Positions 17,680 through 26,802 of a stretch of DNA of 64,000 nucleotides are shown one piece after another. Each line of letters begins with the position of its first letter. The stretch's first letter is position 1. Below the pieces are notes generated by a model. It was given only the letters and a program-made list of their open reading frames with translations. It was not told the origin of the DNA and searched no databases. Location of the stretch: positions 62,001-126,000 of the forward strand of contig JBKQSS010000075.1 in assembly GCA_052143535.1 (NCBI GenBank), read 5' to 3'. The translations under genes and the position numbers were made by a program. The stretch is from JADGRA01 sp052143535 (GTDB lineage Bacteria; Myxococcota; Myxococcia; Myxococcales; Myxococcaceae).

Positions 17680-17925
17680 TCACCCCTTCTTCTTCAGCTG
17701 TCCCTCGTGCTCCCGGATGAAGGTGCGGATGTCGTCGGTCAGGTCGAGGAGCTTGAGCCACTGCTCCTGGTAGAGGGTGACGGGAAACCGCCCCAGGCCA
17801 TAGACGGAGAGTCCACCCTTTTCGCTCACCTTCATCGACACGGCCTTGCTTCCGCGCGTCTTGAGGGCCTCGTTTTCCGCCCTGAGCCGTTCCAGCTCCG
17901 CTTTCAAGTCTGCCTCGGTGCTCAT
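17680..17925 (-). CDS. Small conserved hypothetical protein with N-terminal coiled coil
   Basis: 81 residues. LKAELERLRAENEALK (7-22) is a heptad coiled coil, followed by a compact segment with KGGLSVYGLGRFPVTLY and QWLKLLDL and a lysine-rich end. The composition suggests a real cytosolic protein, but its function is unknown. Confidence 0.65.
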   Translation of the reverse strand: MSTEADLKAELERLRAENEALKTRGSKAVSMKVSEKGGLSVYGLGRFPVTLYQEQWLKLLDLTDDIRTFIREHEGQLKKKG

Positions 17926-18230
17926 GGTGGGCCCTCCTGGGCGGCCTCGGTGGGGGTTTTACCTCGCTTCGTTCTGACGGTGGCCCCTGGCGGCAGGACG
18001 AGACTCGCCCGTCAACACCCCCTTAGCGGAGACTCGCCCGAAGGAGGTTGGACTGCGCTCGACCGCCCTTCCGCGAGCCCTTCGCGGGTTTGGCCGCTGT
18101 CCCCGGCAAAGCCCGGTCCCGCCGGTGCGACGGCACGCGACGGCAAAGGAGGCCAGAGCCCGGAGGGCCCCGTGGCGACTGGGAGGGGACGGATGCGAGC
18201 AGCGGGGCCCCAACGCGTCCGCCCGTGCCG
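17926..18230. other. Intergenic region, no gene seen
   Basis: About 305 bases between two leftward genes. It must contain the promoter of the coiled-coil gene. Open frames here are shadows; no hairpin followed by T-run, repeat or RNA was recognised. Confidence 0.45.
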
Positions 18231-18380
18231 CTAAATGCCTCGTCCGCTGACGAGGCGGACCACGACCACTACCAGCGCGATGACGAGCAGAAGATGAATG
18301 AGTCCGCCACCGACATGCATGGCAAACCCGAGGAGCCAGAGCACCACCAAAACCACCACCACTCCCCACAGTAGATTCAT
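18231..18380 (-). CDS. Small membrane protein, lmo0937 family type
   Basis: 49 residues almost entirely hydrophobic: MNLLWGVVVVLVVLWLLGF, then a Gly-rich turn and a second membrane segment ending VRLVSGRGI. This is the layout of the widespread lmo0937-like two-helix proteins. The start at 18380 is set by AAAGGAAG nine bases upstream. Function unknown; such genes are often stress-induced. Confidence 0.75.
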   Translation of the reverse strand: MNLLWGVVVVLVVLWLLGFAMHVGGGLIHLLLVIALVVVVVRLVSGRGI

Positions 18381-18785
18381 GGTGCTTCCTTTCGTCACCC
18401 CCCACCGCGGAAGGTACCGCCTAAGGTAGGGGCGTTGGGGCTCGTCTGCCAGCGTCCAAAGCGGTGCAGCTGCCCTGGACGCCCCCGCGGAACGAGTCTC
18501 GGGCGAGGACGGTGGAAGCTCCGGCCGGGGCGGCCCCATTGCCCCGAAGTGAGGTCTGTCCCGGGGGCCAGCCAAAGGGCACCCTGACGTGGAGTGAATC
18601 GGCTTCCGAGGGCCGGCCACCTTGAAACGTTCAGGGTGAAACGGCATCGAAACCCGGTGCCCGGGAACATCCGGGAGAAAACAGTACGTTTGACCGTGAA
18701 TTCAGGCGCCTCGGTGCATTTTCCCAAGCCAAGGGTCCTGAACACGGGTATCTGGAGGTGACCCCCTTTCCGCCGGCCCCCGACT
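18381..18785. other. Intergenic region, no gene seen
   Basis: About 405 bases between the divergent small membrane protein and the RND adaptor gene. Small imperfect inverted repeats (CCCGGG-based, near 18655-18680) are present. No convincing ORF, and no regulator gene for the pump is found here. Confidence 0.45.
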
Positions 18786-19997
18786 ATGTTCCGTCCAGCT
18801 GAAGCGCAATCCCGGGACGAATCTCCCGAGGAGTCTCTCTCCCCGACCGACCAGCCACCCAAACGCCGGGGCCGGCTTCGCCCGTGGTTGCTTGCGGTCG
18901 GAGCCTTAGTCCTCGTCGTGCTCGTGCTGGTGGGAGTCAAAGCCGGGCAAATTGTGACGATGATTAAGGTCGGCAAGTCGATGCTCCCGCCGCCCGAGTC
19001 AGTCACGGCGGTCGAAGTAAAGTCCGTCGATTGGCGACCGATGCGTTCGGCCGTCGGTACGCTGGTCGCGGTGCGCGGGGTGACGCTGGCCGCCGAGCTC
19101 ACGGGCGCTGTCCGCGAGATTTCGTTTGAGAATGGCGCAACCGTGAAGCAGGGCCAACTCTTGGTTCGGCTGGACACCTCTACTGAGCAAGCGCAGCTCG
19201 AGGGCGCGCTCGCCGATGACGAGCTTGCCAAGCAGACGTTGGAGCGCGCCCGGAAGCTTCGTCGGGACCTCACCAACACCCAGGCCGACCTCGAGGCAGC
19301 CGAAGCCCGGGCCGTCCAGGCCGCATCCAACGTTCGGAATCTCCGCGCCGTCATCGCCAAGAAAGTCATCGTCGCTCCCTTCGCTGGACGGGTCGGGATT
19401 CGCCAGGTCGAACTGGGGCAAGTCTTGCAGCTCGGGACGGCTGTGGTTTCGCTTCAGACGGTTTCTCCCATCTACGTGGAGTTCCAGCTTCCCCAGCAGG
19501 CCCTGGCCGACGTCAAGGTGGGCCAGCGCATCTCGCTGAAGGTAGACGTCTTCCCGGGCTCGACTTGGGACGGCACCATCACCACCATCAATCCAGAGGT
19601 GGACCCAAGCAGTCGGAACGTGCGGATGCGCGCCACCGTGGAGAATAAGGACGGGCGGCTCACCCCCGGAATGTACGCCAGCGTGGAGGTCTACTCGGAC
19701 AAGCTCGAGTCGCTGCTGATTGTCCCAGCCACCAGCGTCCTCTTTGCGCCCTACGGCGACTCGGTCTACGTGCTGGAGGAGGCCAAGGGCGACGACGGGA
19801 AGACCGGCCTCGTGGCCCGGCAACGCTTCGTCCGCGTCGGGGAACGCCGTGGGGACTTCGTAGCCATCGTCTCCGGGGTCAAGGCCGGCGAGACGGTGGT
19901 GAGCAATGGAGCTTTCAAACTCCGAAATGGGGAGTCGGTTCAGGTGAAGAACGACACGGCGCCGGCGCAGCTAGCTCCAGTGCCGGTCGATCGCTGA
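18786..19997 (+). CDS. RND efflux periplasmic adaptor (membrane fusion protein)
   Basis: Adaptor of a tripartite efflux pump, 403 residues. A single membrane anchor at about 33-51 follows a Pro/Ser-rich cytoplasmic start. Barrel-sandwich halves (GAVREISFENGATVKQGQLL, APFAGRVGIRQVELGQVL) flank a coiled-coil hairpin (about 135-195). The beta-barrel (GRLTPGMYASVEV) and membrane-proximal domains follow. The permease gene starts 13 bases after its stop. No outer-membrane factor is next to it. Confidence 0.92.
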   Translation: MFRPAEAQSRDESPEESLSPTDQPPKRRGRLRPWLLAVGALVLVVLVLVGVKAGQIVTMIKVGKSMLPPPESVTAVEVKSVDWRPMRSAVGTLVAVRGVTLAAELTGAVREISFENGATVKQGQLLVRLDTSTEQAQLEGALADDELAKQTLERARKLRRDLTNTQADLEAAEARAVQAASNVRNLRAVIAKKVIVAPFAGRVGIRQVELGQVLQLGTAVVSLQTVSPIYVEFQLPQQALADVKVGQRISLKVDVFPGSTWDGTITTINPEVDPSSRNVRMRATVENKDGRLTPGMYASVEVYSDKLESLLIVPATSVLFAPYGDSVYVLEEAKGDDGKTGLVARQRFVRVGERRGDFVAIVSGVKAGETVVSNGAFKLRNGESVQVKNDTAPAQLAPVPVDR

Positions 19998-20010
19998 CGG
20001 GGATGAGGAC

Positions 20011-23000
20011 ATGAGATTTACCGACCTCTTCATTCGGCGACCGGTCATTGCCATCGTCGTCAACGTCATCATCGTGGTGGCCGGCGTCCAGGCCATCCGC
20101 TCACTCAACGTCCGGCAGTATCCACGGAACGACAATGCCGTGGTGACGGTGACCACGGTGTATGTCGGCGCCAGCGCTGACTTGGTGCGCGGCTTCATCA
20201 CCACGCCGCTCGAGCGCGTCATCGCCGCTGCCGACGGTATTGACTACCTCGAATCGACGAGCAGCCAGGGCGTGTCCATCATCAGCGCGCGTCTGCGGCT
20301 CAATTACGACGCGACCAAGGCGCTGGCTGAAATCAGCTCCAAGGTCGACCAGGTGCGCGGGGACTTGCCGCCCGAAGCCCAGGTGCCGGTTCTCAACATC
20401 GAGTCTGCGGACAGCCAGTTTGCCTCGGCCTACCTCAGCTTCTCCTCGGAGTTCCTGAAGCAGAACGAGATTACCGACTACCTGGTCCGCGTCGTTCAGC
20501 CCCGGCTATCGGCGATTCCAGGCGTGCAGCGGGCGGACCTTCTCGGCGCCCGCACCTTCGCCATGCGCATCTGGCTCAAACCCGACCGCATGGCCGCGCT
20601 CGACGTCAGCCCGGCGAATGTTCGCCAGGCCCTCGCCTCGAACAACTATTTGGCCGCGGTGGGCCAGACCAAGGGTTCGCTGGTCCAGGTGAACCTCACC
20701 ACCAACACCGACTTGCGCTCGGTGGAGGAGTTCCGCCGTCTCGTCATCCGCGAGAGCGGCGGAGCGGTGGTGCGGCTCTCCGATGTGGCCGACGTGGTGC
20801 TGGGGGCCGAGGACTACGACACCAACGTCGCCTTCAGCGGGCAGACGGCGGTCTTCATCGGCATCTGGGCGCTGCCCAACGCCAACTCCCTCGACGTCAT
20901 CAAACGGGCCCGCGCCGAGTTGAAGCTCATTCAGAAGGAGTTGCCCGAGCAGATTAAGGCCTACCTCGCCTACGACGCGACCGAGTACATCCAAAGCGCC
21001 ATCGATGAAGTGGTGAAGACACTCCTCGAAACGCTGCTCATCGTCGTCATCGTCATCTTCCTGTTCCTCGGCTCCTTGCGCTCGGTGCTGGTCCCGGTGG
21101 TAGCCATCCCGGTGTCCCTCATTGGCGCGGTGTTTCTGATGCAGGTCTTCGGATTCACCATCAACCTGCTGACTCTTTTGGCCATCGTCCTTTCCGTCGG
21201 TCTGGTGGTCGATGACGCCATCGTCGTGGTGGAAAATGTCGAGCGGCACATCAGCGAGGGCATGACCTCGCTCAATGCCGCACTGGTGGGGGCGCGCGAG
21301 CTGGTGACGCCCATCATCGCGATGACCATCACTCTGGCGGCGGTGTACACCCCGATTGCCTTTCAGGGTGGCTTGACCGGGTCGCTGTTTCGCGAGTTCG
21401 CGCTGACGCTGGCCGGCGCCGTCACCATTTCGGGCGTGGTGGCGCTGACCCTATCGCCGATGATGTCGCGGTACTTGCTCCGGCCCGGGGACGACCACAA
21501 AGGGCTGGCCCGCCTCATCAACGCCGGGTTCGACAAGTTTCGCGAGCTGTACGGGAGGGGGCTGAACGTCGTCCTCGCGCGGCGCGGCATCGTCTACATG
21601 GCCTGGGGCGTCCTGAGCCTCCTGGCGGTGCTGATGTTTCAAAACTCGGTCAAGGAGCTGGCCCCCGCGGAAGACCAGGGAGTCATCTTCGGCATCGTCA
21701 ACACCCCGGCCAATTCGACCCTCGACCAGATTACTGCGTCGACCAAGCTCGTCTATCAGGCGATGGAGACGATTCCAGAGACCCGGTTCACCTTTCAAAT
21801 CACCTTTCCAGGCAATGGCTTTTGGGGCGATGGACTGAAGCCCTGGGGCGACCGGAAGCGAACCGCCTCGCAAATCCTCCCCGAGCTGCAGGGCAAGGTG
21901 AGCGCCATCCCCGGCATTCAGACGTTCGCCGTGGTTCCGCCGTCGCTCCCAGGTGGCGGCACCTTCCCCATTGAATTTGTGATTGCCTCCACCGCCGAGG
22001 CGTCGGAGGTGCTCGATTTCGCCAAGAAGCTGCAGGAAAAGGCAGCGACCAGCGGGAAGTTCTACTTTCCTCCCATCCTCGATGTGAAGCTCGACCAGCC
22101 GCAGTCAGAAATCATCATCGATCGCGAGAAGGTGGCTCAGCTGGGGCTGAGCTTGCAAACCGTTGGTCAGGACATCGGCGCCGCGGTGGGCGGCAACTTC
22201 GTCAACCGCTTCAGCATCGCCGGTCGGGCTTACAAGGTCATCCCGCAAGTCCTCCGGGTCGACCGGATGAATCCCGACCAGCTCAATGACATTTACGTGA
22301 CTGGCCCAGGTGGGGGACTGGTGAAGTTGTCCTCCATCGCCAAAATCCGGGACACCGTCACGCCGCGGTCGCTCAACCGCTTCCAGCAGCTGAACGCAGT
22401 GAAAATCAGCGGCGTCGCCGCGTCTCTCGAGGACGGCCTGTCCTTCCTCGAGAAAGAGGCCAAGACCATCCTTCCTCAGGGCTACGCCATCGACTACACA
22501 GGCGAGTCACGCCAGCTGAGGCAGGAGGGCAACAAATTCTTGCCGGCCTTTAGCCTCGCGGTGCTGCTCATTTTCCTGGTGCTGGCGGCCCAGTTCAACA
22601 GCTTCCGGGACCCCTTCGTCATTCTCGCTGGGTCCGTGCCGCTCGCTCTCTTCGGGTCGATGATTACCACCTTCTTCAAGATGCCCAATCCCCAAATCCA
22701 CTTCTTCACCGACGGGTGGACGACGTCCATCAACATCTATTCCCAGGTTGGGCTGGTGACGCTGGTGGGCCTCATTTCGAAGAACGGCATCCTGATTGTT
22801 CAATTCGCCAACCAGCTGCAGGAGGCGGGCAAGACGAAGGCCGAAGCGGTGAAGGAGGCGGCGATGACGCGTCTCCGGCCCATTCTCATGACCAGCGTGG
22901 CAACGGTTGCAGGCCACTTCCCGCTCACCCTCGTCACCGGTGCCGGAGCGGCCGCTCGAAACAGCATCGGCCTGGTGCTGGTCACGGGCATGGCGGTGGG

Positions 23001-23136
23001 GACCGTCTTCACCCTCTTCTTCGTGCCAGCCATCTATCTCCTCATCGCCAAGGACCACCGGGCAGACGAAAGGCTAAGCGACGTGCAGCCTGTCGGCGGG
23101 CGCCTGGTGCCCTCCCCAGGGGCAGCCGAGCAGTAG
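20011..23136 (+). CDS. RND efflux permease, HAE-1 (AcrB-like) type
   Basis: Proton-driven inner-membrane pump, 1041 residues, normal for AcrB relatives. TM1 starts at residue 10. The proton-relay pair is seen in LSVGLVVDDAIVVVENVERH, and the second-half signature GLISKNGILIVQFANQLQ is present. Two large periplasmic loops (about 35-335 and 560-870) carry the porter and docking domains. Drug or solvent export is expected of this class; the substrate is not readable. Operon with the adaptor upstream. Confidence 0.94.
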   Translation: MRFTDLFIRRPVIAIVVNVIIVVAGVQAIRSLNVRQYPRNDNAVVTVTTVYVGASADLVRGFITTPLERVIAAADGIDYLESTSSQGVSIISARLRLNYDATKALAEISSKVDQVRGDLPPEAQVPVLNIESADSQFASAYLSFSSEFLKQNEITDYLVRVVQPRLSAIPGVQRADLLGARTFAMRIWLKPDRMAALDVSPANVRQALASNNYLAAVGQTKGSLVQVNLTTNTDLRSVEEFRRLVIRESGGAVVRLSDVADVVLGAEDYDTNVAFSGQTAVFIGIWALPNANSLDVIKRARAELKLIQKELPEQIKAYLAYDATEYIQSAIDEVVKTLLETLLIVVIVIFLFLGSLRSVLVPVVAIPVSLIGAVFLMQVFGFTINLLTLLAIVLSVGLVVDDAIVVVENVERHISEGMTSLNAALVGARELVTPIIAMTITLAAVYTPIAFQGGLTGSLFREFALTLAGAVTISGVVALTLSPMMSRYLLRPGDDHKGLARLINAGFDKFRELYGRGLNVVLARRGIVYMAWGVLSLLAVLMFQNSVKELAPAEDQGVIFGIVNTPANSTLDQITASTKLVYQAMETIPETRFTFQITFPGNGFWGDGLKPWGDRKRTASQILPELQGKVSAIPGIQTFAVVPPSLPGGGTFPIEFVIASTAEASEVLDFAKKLQEKAATSGKFYFPPILDVKLDQPQSEIIIDREKVAQLGLSLQTVGQDIGAAVGGNFVNRFSIAGRAYKVIPQVLRVDRMNPDQLNDIYVTGPGGGLVKLSSIAKIRDTVTPRSLNRFQQLNAVKISGVAASLEDGLSFLEKEAKTILPQGYAIDYTGESRQLRQEGNKFLPAFSLAVLLIFLVLAAQFNSFRDPFVILAGSVPLALFGSMITTFFKMPNPQIHFFTDGWTTSINIYSQVGLVTLVGLISKNGILIVQFANQLQEAGKTKAEAVKEAAMTRLRPILMTSVATVAGHFPLTLVTGAGAAARNSIGLVLVTGMAVGTVFTLFFVPAIYLLIAKDHRADERLSDVQPVGGRLVPSPGAAEQ

Positions 23137-23199
23137 CCTTCGCTCAAGGCCAACCAGGTGTCACGCTTGGCCCGCCTTGTGCCCATAGCCTTGTGAGCT

Positions 23200-23216
23200 C
23201 GGGCCACTTTGGCCCG
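23200..23216 (+). terminator. Hairpin after the RND permease gene
   Basis: CGGGCCA at 23200-23206 and TGGCCCG at 23210-23216 pair perfectly around CTT. No T-run follows, so it may be a weak terminator or an mRNA processing hairpin ahead of the Cys-rich peptide gene. Confidence 0.4.
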
Positions 23217-23236
23217 TCTCCTCAAGGAGTGTTTCG

Positions 23237-23356
23237 GTGAAAAACTGGAAGGCGAAAATGGCGTTTGTCGCGGCTTTGGCGCTGCCCTTGGCTGCATGGG
23301 CATCCACCGTCGGCCCCTGTTGCCCATACTGTCCGCATTGCCCGTTCTGCCCCTAG
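23237..23356 (+). CDS. Secreted 39-residue Cys-Pro-rich peptide
   Basis: Start GTG at 23237 with AAGGAG seven bases upstream. The first 23 residues (KNWKAKMAFVAALALPLAA core) form a clean signal peptide with an AWA-type cleavage site. The mature part is about 16 residues and contains C-C-P-Y-C-P-H-C-P-F-C-P: five Cys alternating with Pro plus one His. A metal- or thiol-active periplasmic peptide is plausible. It ends 33 bases before a sigma-factor gene and follows the RND permease by 100 bases. No family recognised; too short for routine annotation. Confidence 0.7.
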   Translation: MKNWKAKMAFVAALALPLAAWASTVGPCCPYCPHCPFCP

Positions 23357-23389
23357 ACGGGCAGCCGCGTACCTAGCCAAATCGACCGG

Positions 23390-23920
23390 GTGGAGCGACA
23401 CGAGCTTCAGGCAGCGATGGTCCGGCTCGCCAACGGCGACCGGAGCATGCTCCGGGGAGTTTTCGACGCGCTCCACCCGGTGGTTCTTCGCTGGTGCCGA
23501 AGAATGCTCCGGAACAACGCCGACGCCGAGGACGCAGCTCAGGTGGCCCTGGAGAAGCTCTTTTTCAAAGCCTCTGACTTCGAGGTGCGCGGGGATGCGC
23601 TCGGGTGGGCCCTGGCCGTTGCGACGGCCGAATGCCGGACGCTGGCTCGAAAGAAGTTTCGGCGCCGTGAGACGTCAGATGGCCCGTTGGCCGCAATGAC
23701 CGTCGACAGCGAGGCGGAGCAACTCGTGGCGCGCGAACAGCTGAGAGCTGCACTGCTCGAGGTGCTGGGTACGTTGAAACCGGAGGACGTGCAGGTGCTG
23801 CTGGCGTGGATTGAGGTTGAGCCGAGGCCGTCGGTGCCCGGGCCGACGTTTCGCAAGCGGCTCGAGCGGGCTGCCCACCGTCTCAAAGTGGCCTGGAGGG
23901 CGCGGTATGGACTCGACTGA
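23390..23920 (+). CDS. RNA polymerase sigma factor, ECF-like
   Basis: Sigma-70 family protein of 176 residues. Region 2 is clear (LHPVVLRWCRRMLRNNADAE, then DAAQVALEKLFFKA). Region 4 is weaker (LEVLGTLKPEDVQVLLAWIE) and lacks the usual HTH ending, with a Pro-rich segment (PRPSVPGPTFRKR) instead. The GTG at 23390 is taken as start; ATG at 23417 is an alternative. Its end overlaps the membrane-protein gene by 14 bases, the arrangement of a sigma/anti-sigma pair. Confidence 0.8.
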   Translation: MERHELQAAMVRLANGDRSMLRGVFDALHPVVLRWCRRMLRNNADAEDAAQVALEKLFFKASDFEVRGDALGWALAVATAECRTLARKKFRRRETSDGPLAAMTVDSEAEQLVAREQLRAALLEVLGTLKPEDVQVLLAWIEVEPRPSVPGPTFRKRLERAAHRLKVAWRARYGLD

Positions 23921-24449
23921 ACTGCTTCAGCGGGTGCGCTGGAGCTACGAGTTGGGCCGGTTGCGCGTGGCCCTGCCGGGCGTCGCCTTGGCTGCTGCAC
24001 TCGTCGCCTACGCCATGAGCAGGCCCCACCCGGGCTCAGCGCCGGTCTTGGGTGGCCTTCTTCTCCTGGTGACGCTTTTCGCAGGCCTGTGGCGTCGCGT
24101 GAGCGCCCGCGCGGTCCTCCCCGGCCTCGGGGCAGGTCTCGTGCCCTTTCTGGTGCCCGCTCTGGCCATGCGGGCCGGGATGGGGTGCGGGCTCCGGGAC
24201 TGCACGACGCTGTGTCTGGTGAGCTGTTTGGCCGGTGGGCTTGGGGCTGGTGCGCTGATTGTCTGGAGGAGCACCGCGCTGGTGGAGGGCCGCCGGCTGT
24301 TTCTCGGAGTGTCGGGCAGCGTTGCGACGCTGGCTGGCGCGCTCGGGTGCGCTGACTTTGGCGCCATCGGACTATTGCTTCTTCTGGGAGGTTGCGCGGT
24401 CGTCCTCAGTCCCGCTTGGGCCCTGAGCCGAAGAACGGCCGCGGCTTAG
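23907..24449 (+). CDS. Polytopic membrane protein, putative anti-sigma factor
   Basis: 180 residues with five or six membrane segments (from about residue 23 on) after a short polar start MDSTELLQRVRWSYELGRLR. Five Cys lie within or next to helices (GCGLRDCTTLCLVSC and GALGCADFG). The topology, length and overlap with the sigma gene resemble NrsF (DUF1109) membrane anti-sigma proteins, whose Cys residues sense metals in Caulobacter. The sequence itself is not a clear DUF1109 match, so the role is an inference. Confidence 0.6.
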   Translation: MDSTELLQRVRWSYELGRLRVALPGVALAAALVAYAMSRPHPGSAPVLGGLLLLVTLFAGLWRRVSARAVLPGLGAGLVPFLVPALAMRAGMGCGLRDCTTLCLVSCLAGGLGAGALIVWRSTALVEGRRLFLGVSGSVATLAGALGCADFGAIGLLLLLGGCAVVLSPAWALSRRTAAA

Positions 24450-24460
24450 CAGCGCTCGTC

Positions 24461-24486
24461 AGCACCCCTGGGGTGCGTGGTGCTTT
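24461..24486. terminator. Possible terminator between convergent genes
   Basis: AGCACC (24461-24466) pairs with GGTGCT (24479-24484) and is followed by TT. The hairpin lies between two convergent stops, which supports a shared terminator, but the T-run is short. Confidence 0.4.
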
Positions 24487-25441
24487 AGTCGTCGTAACGG
24501 ATGTCGCCGGCTCCCTCGACGTCATAGCCGGCGATGGCCCCCACCTCGGAGCGAAAGGCTGAGCCCTGCGCCACCTCGCACACCCGGATGACCCGGGCGT
24601 CACCGAGGTCGCGTGCCTTGACAATCAGGCCGTAGGACTCGGTGGCGAGGTGATGAAAGACGAGGCCGCTGCGCGTCCCCCACGCCCTCGTCGCCAGGCC
24701 CACCTCGGCACGACCAGAGATGACCGCCAGGACGACCTCGAGGTGCGAGGAGAGCAGCAGGGCGCCCCGGTGGATGCGTTCCGGGTCGAGCATTGCAGTG
24801 CGAAGTGCTTCATCCAGGTGAGAGCGGATGCCGGCCGAGGGAGGCCGCGACGCCAGACTGCGAGTCGCGAGGTCCTCTATGCGTCCCTTCGCTCCGGGCT
24901 TGGTCAGCAGGCCAATCTCACGGTTGACGAGGTGGATTCTCGCCACTCGCTCGCCGTCCAGATGAGTCGGAAAGCCGCCGGCGTGGGCTCCAGCGGCGAG
25001 GACTGCGCCGCGGCCCAGCAAACCCAAGCCGGACTCCCGGTCGGCTTGGACGAAGCCGAGGAACGGCGGCCCCCGCTCCGAGCTGAGCCGCAGCAATGTC
25101 ATCAGTGCCACGTCGCCGTTGCCGGCGACCAGCGCGGGGGCGGCGCCCGCTGCGAGCGGACGCGGCGCTTGGCCGTCGGCGAGCGGCGCCGCGCCACCGG
25201 ACCAGACGAGCACGTCCCGCTGGTCAAACCGCCATTCGGAGCCCACCCGCCGAGCAGGAAGGCCTTTCCGCAATAGCCGGTAGACGTGCTTGGGGTGGAC
25301 CCGCAGCAGCTCGGCGACTTCCGCCGTCGTCAACAGCGCCGAGGCGGCCGCTGGGCTCTCTCCTTGGGGGTGGGTTGGTGCCACCGGGTGGGCCCGAGGC
25401 CCAGTCCGCAGTCGGCCTCCCTTTAAGGAACTAGAAGACAC
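24485..25441 (-). CDS. HTH (excisionase/MerR-type) regulator with periplasmic-binding-protein-like effector domain
   Basis: 318 residues. An AlpA/excisionase-type helix-turn-helix (LLTTAEVAELLRVHPKHVYRLLRKG, about 37-61, then VGSEWRF) precedes a type-2 substrate-binding-protein fold (VALMTLLRLSSE, GIRSHLDEALRTAML, HLEVVLAVISGRAEVGLATRAW, YGLIVKARDL). This COG1910-like architecture is often linked to molybdate or tungstate sensing. It is divergent from an outer-membrane barrel, Mop and molybdopterin-fold genes, which supports an oxyanion ligand. GTG at 25441 is the start used; a purine-rich AGGGG precedes it. Confidence 0.78.
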   Translation of the reverse strand: MSSSSLKGGRLRTGPRAHPVAPTHPQGESPAAASALLTTAEVAELLRVHPKHVYRLLRKGLPARRVGSEWRFDQRDVLVWSGGAAPLADGQAPRPLAAGAAPALVAGNGDVALMTLLRLSSERGPPFLGFVQADRESGLGLLGRGAVLAAGAHAGGFPTHLDGERVARIHLVNREIGLLTKPGAKGRIEDLATRSLASRPPSAGIRSHLDEALRTAMLDPERIHRGALLLSSHLEVVLAVISGRAEVGLATRAWGTRSGLVFHHLATESYGLIVKARDLGDARVIRVCEVAQGSAFRSEVGAIAGYDVEGAGDIRYDD

Positions 25442-25562
25442 ATAAACCCCTTTTAGGGTGCAATGCAGGGTGCTATGAGGAACTTAAGTCATCGGAACAC
25501 GCTCGGCAGCCTTCCAAGGCCCCCGCGTGTGCCCCGGCAACCGTCTTTTTGGGGAGGGGATA

Positions 25563-26549
25563 ATGCCATTTGCGCCAGGGATTCTGGTTCGCTCGGTCGT
25601 GGTTTTTGTCCTGATGCTGACCTGGGGGGCCTCGGCCCAGGACTCGACGCCAGCTGTCAACGACGCAACTCCGACTGTGCCGCCCGCAGCGCTCGGGATG
25701 TCCTATGCCAGCGCGTACCAGGCGTGCCGGACGGGGTGCGATGCGCACCGCGAGCTGTCGGACCTCACTCCGCTCAACTTCTTTACTGAGGGGTGGGACG
25801 AGGCGTGGGCCCACCGTCACGGTGACACTCCCGACATGTCGCTGCTTCGGGTCACTACCAACTTCCTCGAGCGAGAATTCCGGCTCGATTACGTCTTCAC
25901 TGCCGTCAACAACAACGCCAAGGAGCAGGACACGCAAGTGGGGGATGGGCTCATCGCCTATGGCATCAACCGCCGTCTGATGGTGGAGGTCGTCGGCAGC
26001 TACCAATGGAACGTGCCCCCGAGCGGGTACCCCACCGAAAACGGCGCTGCCGTTGGCGCGGTGCTGCGCTTCCAACTGGTGGACACCCCGACCGGCTCCT
26101 ATGCCTTCCAATACCGTCTCAACACTCCGAACAAGGGGCTCGGCCAGACGACGACCGGGATGCAGTACGCGTTGGCGGGTTGGCAGAACGTCACCGCTTG
26201 GATTCCAGGGCTCACCCGCTTTGGGCTCTACTACTCCTTCCAGTACGAGAACCTGGTCGGTCCGCACAAGGCCACGCAGACCCTCAATGACTTCACCTAC
26301 GTCATTTCGTTCGCCAGGACCTGGACCCCAGCCAACATGCCGGTCATCGGGGATTTCACGACCTTCCTCGAATTTGCCGGGGTGACCAATCTCGACGGCT
26401 CGGCAGCAGGCACCACCATCAGCATCACCCCGGGCATCCGCTTCTGGTTTGCGCGCAACAACTCAATCACCTTCGGCATAGACTTCCCATTGACCACAAA
26501 TCCGGCGTACTCCGTCGTCTACCGATTGAATTACATCCTCAATTTCTAG
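25563..26549 (+). CDS. Outer-membrane beta-barrel protein
   Basis: 328 residues with a signal peptide (cut after ASA, about residue 25). The body consists of alternating amphipathic strands (RLMVEVVGSYQWN, GAVLRFQLVDTP, YAFQYRLNTP, GLYYSFQYEN, ITPGIRFWFARNNSITFGID) and ends YRLNYILNF with a terminal Phe, the outer-membrane insertion signal. The start at 25563 follows GGGGAGGGG. Channel or transport role unknown; the neighbours suggest molybdate or tungstate. Confidence 0.75.
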   Translation: MPFAPGILVRSVVVFVLMLTWGASAQDSTPAVNDATPTVPPAALGMSYASAYQACRTGCDAHRELSDLTPLNFFTEGWDEAWAHRHGDTPDMSLLRVTTNFLEREFRLDYVFTAVNNNAKEQDTQVGDGLIAYGINRRLMVEVVGSYQWNVPPSGYPTENGAAVGAVLRFQLVDTPTGSYAFQYRLNTPNKGLGQTTTGMQYALAGWQNVTAWIPGLTRFGLYYSFQYENLVGPHKATQTLNDFTYVISFARTWTPANMPVIGDFTTFLEFAGVTNLDGSAAGTTISITPGIRFWFARNNSITFGIDFPLTTNPAYSVVYRLNYILNF

Positions 26550-26598
26550 CTTCGTCCCGGCTCAGCGAGTCGCAGTCGATGCTGAACGGAGGCCGCGA

Positions 26599-26802
26599 AT
26601 GCAGCTCAGCGCACGCAACCAGCTCAAGGGCAAGGTGAAATCCGTGAAGACCGACGGGTTGACGGCCGAGGTCACCGTGGAAGTCGGGGGCAATGAGTTG
26701 GTCTCGACCATCACCAAGGCCTCTGCGGACCACCTCGGTCTCAAAGCTGGGGACACGGTGACGGTCTTCATCAAAGCCAGCGAGGTGCTGGTTGGGAAGT
26801 AG
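26599..26802 (+). CDS. Mop (TOBE) molybdate-binding protein, molbindin
   Basis: 67-residue single-Mop protein. SARNQLKGKVKSVKTDGLTAEV, then GGNELVSTITKASAD, LGLKAGDTVTVFIKASEVL are the hallmark strands of the TOBE/Mop oxyanion-binding fold. Such molbindins store or buffer molybdate or tungstate in the cytoplasm. Its stop overlaps the start of the next gene. Confidence 0.9.
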   Translation: MQLSARNQLKGKVKSVKTDGLTAEVTVEVGGNELVSTITKASADHLGLKAGDTVTVFIKASEVLVGK

